DNA of 11,560 nt, taken from contig CALAHL010000876.1 of the NCBI GenBank assembly GCA_937891725.1, positions 1-11,560 on the forward strand, given 5' to 3'. The DNA comes from an uncultured Rhodospirillaceae bacterium. Lineage in GTDB: Bacteria > Pseudomonadota > Alphaproteobacteria > Thalassobaculales > Thalassobaculaceae. Below, piece by piece: positions 7,427 to 11,560 of this stretch; position 1 is the first letter of the stretch; every line of letters starts with the position of its first letter. Under the pieces are notes generated by a model. It saw nothing but the letters and a program-made list of their open reading frames with translations, made no database searches and had not been told where the DNA came from. The translations under genes were made by a program, and so were the position numbers.

Positions 7427-7544
7427 GGGATTTTTGCCCGCCGTGTTTCCGGCCCTGTCGCCATGGTATTGGCTGGCGGCCGAATTGCGTCTCTCGGACC
7501 AGCACCATGAACGATCATGGCCGGAACCCTAGACGCGCTGCACC
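7411..7544 (-). promoter_or_regulatory. Guanidine-I riboswitch (ykkC motif) aptamer
   Basis: Read on the minus strand, all the hallmark conserved blocks of the ykkC guanidine-I aptamer are present in order: CTAGGGTTCCGG (7532-7521), GGTCCGAGAG (7500-7491), ACACGG (7446-7441) and then AAAAATCCCGGGAGG (7435-7421). A closing stem P1 forms from GTGCAG (7543-7538) and CTGCAC (7417-7412). The stem after the first block is made by CCATGA / TCATGG around CGT. These RNAs bind guanidinium and switch on guanidine exporters, carboxylases and importers. This one precedes a transporter-hydrolase operon, which fits an ON switch for guanidine use. The first gene begins about 120 bases downstream of the aptamer. 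Confidence 0.95.
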
Positions 7545-7554
7545 GATCGGGACC

Positions 7555-7570
7555 CGCAAGCCCCGTGCCA
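7555..7570 (-). promoter_or_regulatory. Sigma-54 (-24/-12) promoter of the guanidine operon
   Basis: The minus strand reads TGGCACGGGGCTTGCG from 7570 to 7555. This matches the sigma-54 core TGGCACG-N4-TTGC at every fixed position, with the invariant GG and GC exactly 10 bases apart. Counting from -12 at base 7556 puts the transcript start at about 7544, a G immediately before the first stem of the riboswitch. That agreement makes chance unlikely. Sigma-54 promoters need an enhancer-binding activator such as NtrC, which fits a nitrogen-scavenging operon; the activator is not encoded in this window. Confidence 0.88.
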
Positions 7571-7628
7571 GCGCTCGGAGGATTCGGATAGTGCGCTGAT
7601 CTTCAGGGCGAATTTCGAAAATGCGATG

Positions 7629-7677
7629 GGTGGACCGCTCTGAGGCGCGGCAGCCGGAGCCAAAGCTGCGGTCCGCC
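7629..7677. repeat. Inverted repeat upstream of the sigma-54 promoter
   Basis: GGACCGC (7632-7638) and GCGGTCC (7668-7674) are perfect inverted copies. The match extends outward through GGT / GCC to ten pairs if one T-G pair is allowed. The arms are 29 bases apart, and the centre lies about 109 bases upstream of the predicted start of the guanidine operon transcript, within the range where sigma-54 activators bind. It could be an activator site or just an RNA hairpin. The surrounding 7571-7725 holds no gene I can support; apart from this repeat and a short AGGC-AATC-GCCT hairpin with AAATTTT after it (7681-7699) I see nothing there. Confidence 0.35.
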
Positions 7678-7725
7678 AGAAGGCAATCGCCTAAATTTTG
7701 GGCGTGAGCGCTGCCTCGAAGTGTA

Positions 7726-7749
7726 ACAATTCAAATATACTTGAATTGT
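7726..7749. promoter_or_regulatory. Palindromic operator, probable ArsR-family binding site
   Basis: ACAATTCAA (7726-7734) and TTGAATTGT (7741-7749) are perfect 9-base inverted repeats around ATATAC. The site is an AT-rich island in GC-rich DNA, about 85 bases ahead of the arsenate reductase start. Dyads of this TTCAA-TTGAA type are usual for ArsR repressors. It overlaps the likely -35 element, so a bound repressor would block transcription. No arsR gene lies in the window, so the repressor would act from elsewhere. The palindrome is certain; its ligand and protein are inferred. Confidence 0.7.
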
Positions 7750-7769
7750 GGAAGTGATTGGGGAATAGT
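7741..7769 (+). promoter_or_regulatory. Candidate sigma-70 promoter of the arsenic genes
   Basis: TTGAAT (7741-7746) and AATAGT (7764-7769) are spaced by exactly 17 bases and each matches the vegetative consensus at four of six places. The -35 hexamer is part of the right arm of the palindrome. A CCCGCG / CGCGGG hairpin (7777-7794) lies in the leader between this site and the ribosome site of the next gene. Confidence 0.45.
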
Positions 7770-7832
7770 CGCCCGGCCCGCGCCCTCGCGCGGGAGCGAT
7801 ACGCGACCTCGTTTCCGTGGAGGGATCGAAGC

Positions 7833-8345
7833 ATGACAAATGATCGCACCTACAACGTCCTGTTCCTCTGCCACGCCAACTCCGCCCGCAGCATCATGGC
7901 GGAATGTATCCTGCAGCGTCTCGGTCAGGGCCGGTTCAACGCTCACAGTGCCGGCAACGCCCCCTCCGGCACGCTCCACCCCTACGCCCTCGATTTGCTG
8001 CGGCAGCAGAACTTCGTGGTGGACGGCCTGCGCTCGAAAAGCTGGGACGAGTTCGCAGGACCTGAGGCGCCCAAGATGGATTTCGTCTTCACGGTCTGCG
8101 ACGATACCGCGAATGAGACCTGTCCGGTCTGGCCGGGCGCGCCGATCGCCGCCCACTGGCCGATCGCCGACCCGGTTTCCGTGCCGGGGACCGAGGCCGA
8201 AAAGCGGTTCGCCTTCGCCGAGTCCTTCCGGCAACTGAACACGCGGATTTCGATTTTCGTCAATCTGCCGCTGCGCACGATCGACGATCTAGCTTTGCGC
8301 CAGCGGTTGTCGGACATCGGGGCCAAGTCGCACGAAATCGCCTGA
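7833..8345 (+). CDS. arsC: Arsenate reductase, thioredoxin-coupled type (low-molecular-weight phosphatase fold)
   Basis: This 170-residue cytoplasmic enzyme reduces arsenate to arsenite. The phosphatase loop is CHANSARS, with nucleophile C13 and R19 (C-x5-R-S). The two further redox cysteines are C89 (TVCDD) and C97 (ETCPVWPG), the relay pair passed on to thioredoxin. The catalytic aspartate is D113 (IADP). Length and order match this ArsC class. The ATG at 7833 has GGAGGG (7819-7824) before it; upstream codons in the same frame run through the promoter leader and are not used. It is followed after 65 bases by an arsenite exporter gene, so the two form a detoxification pair. The upstream palindrome suggests arsenite-induced expression. 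Confidence 0.93.
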   Translation: MTNDRTYNVLFLCHANSARSIMAECILQRLGQGRFNAHSAGNAPSGTLHPYALDLLRQQNFVVDGLRSKSWDEFAGPEAPKMDFVFTVCDDTANETCPVWPGAPIAAHWPIADPVSVPGTEAEKRFAFAESFRQLNTRISIFVNLPLRTIDDLALRQRLSDIGAKSHEIA

Positions 8346-8410
8346 TTGGATGGAAGACACCTGACCGAACCGCATTCGGGCACGCCCGGACGAGATCGAG
8401 AGGACCTGAA

Positions 8411-9484
8411 TTGAGTGACATGGAACGCCGTCCGGGCGGCGACGGGATCGGAGTCTTCGAGCGATGGCTCTCGCTCTGGGTCGGGTTGAGCATTGGGGCC
8501 GGGCTGCTGCTGGGGGCCCTGACGCCGGATCTGTTCCAGATGCTCGCGGGGTTCGAGATCGCCCATGTCAATCTGGTGGTCGCGGCGCTGATCTGGGCGA
8601 TGGTCTACCCGATGATGGTGAGCGTCGATTTCGCGAGCCTGGGACAGATCGCCGAGCGGCCGAAGGGACTGGTGATCACCCTCATCGTGAACTGGGTGGT
8701 GAAGCCGTTCACCATGGCGGCGCTGGCGGTCCTGTTCTTCCAATGGGTCTTCGCCGATCTGATTCCCGCCGAGGCTGCGTTGGAATACATCGCCGGGCTG
8801 ATCATCCTGGGGGCCGCCCCGTGCACTGCGATGGTCTTCGTCTGGTCGCAGCTGACGAATGGGGATGCTAACTACACCCTGGTCCAGGTCTCGGTGAACG
8901 ATCTGATCATGGTGTTCGCGTTTGCGCCGATCGTGGCCCTGCTGCTGGGGGTCACGGACATTGTGGTGCCCTGGGAGACCCTGGTCCTGTCGGTGGTGCT
9001 GTATGTGGTGATCCCGCTGGTCGCTGGCGTCCTGACCCGGCGGGCCTTGACCCGCTCCGCTGCCCGCTCGGGTGAAGACGCGGAGGGTGCGGTCGCGCGG
9101 TTCACCGGGAGGGTGAAACCGCTGTCGATCATAGGACTGCTGGCGACCGTGGTGCTGCTGTTCGGATTCCAGGGACAGACGATTCTGGAGCGGCCCCTGG
9201 TCATTGTCCTGATCGCGGTGCCGCTGCTGATCCAGACCTATGGAATTTTCGCGGTCGCCTACACGGCGGCCTGGGCTTGGCGGGTGCCGTTCTCGATCGC
9301 GGCCCCCTGCGCGATGATCGCCACGTCGAATTTCTTTGAGTTGGCGGTCGCGGTGGCGATCAGTCTCTTCGGCCTGAATTCCGGTGCGGCCTTGGCGACC
9401 GTGGTCGGTGTCCTGGTGGAGGTGCCGGTCATGCTGTCGCTGGTGGCGTTCGCGAACCGGACCAAAGGCGCGTTCCGATCCTGA
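8411..9484 (+). CDS. acr3: Arsenite efflux transporter, ACR3 family
   Basis: This 357-residue inner membrane carrier exports arsenite, the product of the reductase encoded before it. It is almost all hydrophobic, with about ten membrane spans. ACR3 signatures are clear: VYPMMVSVDF (65-74), GAAPCTAMVFVW (134-145) with the essential cysteine C138, GDANYTLVQVSVNDLIMV (151-168), APCAMIATSNFFELAVA (298-314), and E337 in LVEVPVM, matching the conserved glutamate of the ninth span. The frame begins with TTG at 8411, six bases after GAGAGGA (8398-8404); the first ATG at 8420 would be 15 bases from that site, so the TTG start is preferred. There is no sign of fusion or truncation. Confidence 0.93.
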   Translation: MSDMERRPGGDGIGVFERWLSLWVGLSIGAGLLLGALTPDLFQMLAGFEIAHVNLVVAALIWAMVYPMMVSVDFASLGQIAERPKGLVITLIVNWVVKPFTMAALAVLFFQWVFADLIPAEAALEYIAGLIILGAAPCTAMVFVWSQLTNGDANYTLVQVSVNDLIMVFAFAPIVALLLGVTDIVVPWETLVLSVVLYVVIPLVAGVLTRRALTRSAARSGEDAEGAVARFTGRVKPLSIIGLLATVVLLFGFQGQTILERPLVIVLIAVPLLIQTYGIFAVAYTAAWAWRVPFSIAAPCAMIATSNFFELAVAVAISLFGLNSGAALATVVGVLVEVPVMLSLVAFANRTKGAFRS

Positions 9485-9552
9485 AGCAGACGATGGCGAA
9501 GGTCCTCGGGTTGCAATAGGCTTCCGGGAAGTTTCGCCAAGGAGACAGCCAA

Positions 9553-10536
9553 ATGACCGGAAGCCTGCCAACCGATACACCGCTCTCAGCCGGTTGGCGG
9601 GAGCAGCCGAGATACCCCGATCCGCTGATCGAGAGCCTCGATGATAGGTTCACCAAATACGTGGTGTTCAGCGCCGCCGTAGAACGTCTCTACACCGGAT
9701 GCCGTTGGTCGGAAGGGCCGGTCTGGTTCGGGGACGGACGCTATCTGCTGTGGAGCGACATCCCGAACAACCGGATCCTGAAATGGGACGAGGAAACCGG
9801 GACGGTCAGCAACTGGCGTAAGCCGTCTGATTTCGGAAACGGCAACACCCGCGATCGGCAGGGACGGCTGGTGACCTGCGAGCATGGCGGTCGGCGCGTC
9901 ACCCGCACGGAGTACGACGGCTCAATCACCGTGCTGATGGACAGCTTTGAGGGCAAACGGCTGAATTCTCCCAATGACGTGGTGGTGAAATCCGACGGCT
10001 CGATCTGGTTCACCGATCCGCCGTTCGGAATCTTGGGGAATTACGAAGGCCACAAGGCCACGTCCGAACTTCCGCAGGCAGTCTACCGGATCGATGGAGC
10101 GACGGGCGAGGCGCACATCGTGGCGGACGACGTGTTGGGGCCCAACGGGCTGTGTTTTTCGCCGGATGAGAAGCTGCTGTACGTGGTCGAGTCGCGCGGA
10201 ATTCCGAACCGCAAGATTCTTGCCTTTGACGTCAGTCCTTGCGGCAAGGCGATTTCCGGCAAACGGGTGCTGATCGATGCGGGCCCGGGGGGAACGCCGG
10301 ACGGCATGCGCTGCGACGTGGACGGCAATCTGTGGTGCGGCTGGGGTATGGGGACGCCGGACCTGGACGGGGTGCTGGTGTTTGGGCCGGACGGAACGCC
10401 GATCGGCCGGATCCGCCTGCCGGAGCGGTGCGCGAATGTCTGCTTCGGCGGCACCAAGCGTAACCGGCTGTTCATGGCCTCCAGCCAATCGCTTTATGCT
10501 CTCTACGTTAACACCCAGGGAGCCCTTGGAGGATGA
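9553..10536 (+). CDS. SMP-30/gluconolactonase-family lactonase
   Basis: This 327-residue protein is a six-bladed beta-propeller hydrolase of the SMP-30/gluconolactonase/LRE family, which opens sugar or related lactones with a divalent metal. Expected metal and catalytic residues are present: E54 (SEGPVW), N141 (NSPNDVVV), N198 (GPNGL) and D250 (TPDGMR). Family blocks NGNTRDRQGRLVTCEHGGRR (96-115) and GSIWFTDPPFGI (149-160) are intact. No signal peptide is evident, so it is likely cytoplasmic. AAGGAGA (9539-9545) precedes the ATG by seven bases. It starts 68 bases after the arsenite exporter, but nothing links it to arsenic. The natural lactone cannot be told from sequence. Confidence 0.9.
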   Translation: MTGSLPTDTPLSAGWREQPRYPDPLIESLDDRFTKYVVFSAAVERLYTGCRWSEGPVWFGDGRYLLWSDIPNNRILKWDEETGTVSNWRKPSDFGNGNTRDRQGRLVTCEHGGRRVTRTEYDGSITVLMDSFEGKRLNSPNDVVVKSDGSIWFTDPPFGILGNYEGHKATSELPQAVYRIDGATGEAHIVADDVLGPNGLCFSPDEKLLYVVESRGIPNRKILAFDVSPCGKAISGKRVLIDAGPGGTPDGMRCDVDGNLWCGWGMGTPDLDGVLVFGPDGTPIGRIRLPERCANVCFGGTKRNRLFMASSQSLYALYVNTQGALGG

Positions 10537-10552
10537 CTTCAAAGCTGCCGAT

Positions 10553-10577
10553 TTGACCTTATGCCGGCCTCGGTCAA
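10553..10577. promoter_or_regulatory. Small palindrome and possible promoter/operator ahead of the PotA-type gene
   Basis: TTGACC (10553-10558) and GGTCAA (10572-10577) are perfect 6-base inverted repeats with 13 bases between them. TTGACC is also a good -35 hexamer, with the poor -10 candidates AAGACT at 17 bases or GACTAT at 19. The site fills most of the 87-base gap between two genes on the same strand and could control a new transcription unit. Short arms make chance a real possibility. Confidence 0.3.
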
Positions 10578-10623
10578 GACTATCGCAGCGCAGCATGCCT
10601 CTGTCCGATCCTGATCAACAAGG

Positions 10624-11560
10624 ATGACCACCGGTCCCATGGAAGCCAAAATCCAGCCTGCCGTCGCCATGGAGGCGCGGGGTGTCTCGAAGATTTTCCG
10701 GGGTCCGGAGGGGGATTTTCACGCGCTCGACACCGTCTCGGTCAGCATCGCGGAAGGCGAATTCTTCACCCTGCTGGGACCATCGGGTTGCGGTAAGACG
10801 ACGCTTTTGCGGATGATCGCGGGGTTCGAGCATCCCAGTGCCGGACAGCTGCTGCTGCATGGCGAGGACATCTCGGATTTGCCGCCGTACCGCCGTCAGG
10901 TGAACACGGTCTTTCAGAGCTACGCGCTGTTCCCGCATCTCTCTGTGGCGGAGAACATCGCCTTCGGCTTGCGCATGCTGGGCCGCCCGAATGCGGAGGT
11001 CGACGAGACCGTCGACCGGATGCTGAAACTCGTCAAGATGGAGCCGATGCGCAATCGGCTGACCTCGCAGATTTCCGGCGGCCAGCAGCAGCGGGTGGCC
11101 CTGGCCCGTGCGCTCGCGCCCGCGCCGAAGGTGCTGTTGCTCGACGAACCGTTGTCGGCCCTGGACCTGAAGCTGCGCAAGGAAATGCAGATTGAGCTCA
11201 AGCGTCTGCAGCACGAGACCGGCATCACCTTCATCTTCGTGACCCACGACCAGGAAGAAGCCCTGACCATGTCGGACCGCATTGCGGTGATGCGCGACGG
11301 GCACGTCCTGCAGGTAGGTGCCCCGCGTGAGATCTATGACCAACCCGCCAATCGGTTCGTGGCCAGTTTCATCGGCGAGACCAACTTCCTGCCCGCGACC
11401 TCCGAGGGCGTTACCGACACCGGAATCCGTCTCAAAATCGCGGGAGAGCTGTCGGTTGAAACGGATCTGCCCGAAGGTGTCGACCCGAACGGAGACCTCA
11501 CCGTGGTGGTGCGACCCGAGCATATCGAGCTGCGGGACCGAGGCGCGCCGGACACCCTGG
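10624..11560 (+). CDS. ABC transporter ATP-binding protein, PotA type (3' end beyond the window)
   Basis: The reading frame is open to the right edge, giving the first 312 residues of what is usually a 350-380 residue protein. It has Walker A GPSGCGKTT (52-60), Q-loop Q98, signature ISGGQQQ (150-156; the usual first leucine is isoleucine), Walker B VLLLDEP (170-176) and H208 in VTHDQEEAL. From about residue 253 the TOBE domain begins, including VVRPEHIEL. This is the layout of PotA/FbpC-type ATPases that energise import of polyamines, related amines or iron. The start is uncertain: ATG 10624 touches AAGGA, while ATG 10639 is 14 bases from it; an in-frame stop at 10612 bars anything longer. 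Its permeases and binding protein should lie to the right. A polyamine or amine substrate is only a family-level guess. Confidence 0.9.
   Translation, partial: MTTGPMEAKIQPAVAMEARGVSKIFRGPEGDFHALDTVSVSIAEGEFFTLLGPSGCGKTTLLRMIAGFEHPSAGQLLLHGEDISDLPPYRRQVNTVFQSYALFPHLSVAENIAFGLRMLGRPNAEVDETVDRMLKLVKMEPMRNRLTSQISGGQQQRVALARALAPAPKVLLLDEPLSALDLKLRKEMQIELKRLQHETGITFIFVTHDQEEALTMSDRIAVMRDGHVLQVGAPREIYDQPANRFVASFIGETNFLPATSEGVTDTGIRLKIAGELSVETDLPEGVDPNGDLTVVVRPEHIELRDRGAPDTL

Noticed and set aside
7066..7599. Open reading frame of 177 codons on the + strand
   Set aside because: It runs antisense through the binding-protein gene, the riboswitch and the sigma-54 promoter, and its product has low-complexity Arg/Gly/Ala content with no family features.
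7681..7699. AGGC-AATC-GCCT hairpin followed by AAATTTT as an intrinsic terminator
   Set aside because: The stem is only four pairs, the T-run is short, and no gene on the + strand ends before it.
7603..7839. Open reading frame of 78 codons on the - strand between the two divergent operons
   Set aside because: It covers the ars palindrome and promoter and starts inside arsC; the product shows no recognisable pattern.
9495..9538. GGCGAA and TTCGCC inverted copies between the arsenite exporter and lactonase genes
   Set aside because: Six-base arms 32 bases apart without a T-run; not convincing as terminator or operator.
7982..9580. Long open frame of 532 codons on the - strand opposite arsC and acr3
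   Set aside because: The product is dominated by Arg, Asp, Gln and His, typical of antisense frames in high-GC genes, whereas the + strand encodes intact ArsC and ACR3.
1..11560. Mobile elements, tRNA or rRNA genes, CRISPR arrays
   Set aside because: I looked for transposase motifs, terminal repeats, tRNA-like cloverleaf ends and regularly spaced repeats and saw none.

Overview
This window looks like a chromosome segment of a high-GC proteobacterium, most likely an alphaproteobacterium. The basis is the base composition, the codon use, the Shine-Dalgarno sites (mostly AAGGAG-like) and the family types; this is inference, as no rRNA or marker gene is present. It holds ten protein genes (one cut by the right edge) and one unusually rich regulatory region.

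Left part (86-2831, + strand): a two-gene quinate/shikimate catabolic unit. An AroE-family dehydrogenase with features pointing to NAD use is followed by a two-domain 3-dehydroshikimate dehydratase (QuiC/AsbF-type barrel fused to an HPPD-like C-terminal half). Together they would turn shikimate or quinate-derived 3-dehydroshikimate into protocatechuate.

Middle part (2839-7570, - strand): the most interesting system, a guanidine-use operon. In transcription order it has an exact-consensus sigma-54 (-24/-12) promoter, a guanidine-I (ykkC) riboswitch whose first stem begins at the predicted transcription start, a periplasmic binding protein, a permease and an ATPase of the ABC family found near urea/guanidine carboxylase genes, a ureohydrolase that resembles the Ni-dependent guanidine hydrolase GdmH rather than agmatinase, and a small histidine-rich protein of unknown family. 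The last gene lies where cyanobacteria carry HypA/HypB-like nickel chaperones (ghaA/ghaB) beside gdmH. It is therefore a candidate for a new kind of nickel accessory protein. The promoter plus riboswitch would work as an AND gate: nitrogen shortage (sigma-54) and guanidine present (riboswitch).

Right part (7726-11560, + strand): a perfect 9-bp-arm palindrome of the ArsR-operator kind overlaps a promoter in front of a thioredoxin-type arsenate reductase and an ACR3 arsenite exporter; no arsR is present in the window. Then come a stand-alone SMP-30/gluconolactonase-family lactonase and the start of a PotA-type ABC ATPase that runs off the window, preceded by a small palindrome that may be an operator.
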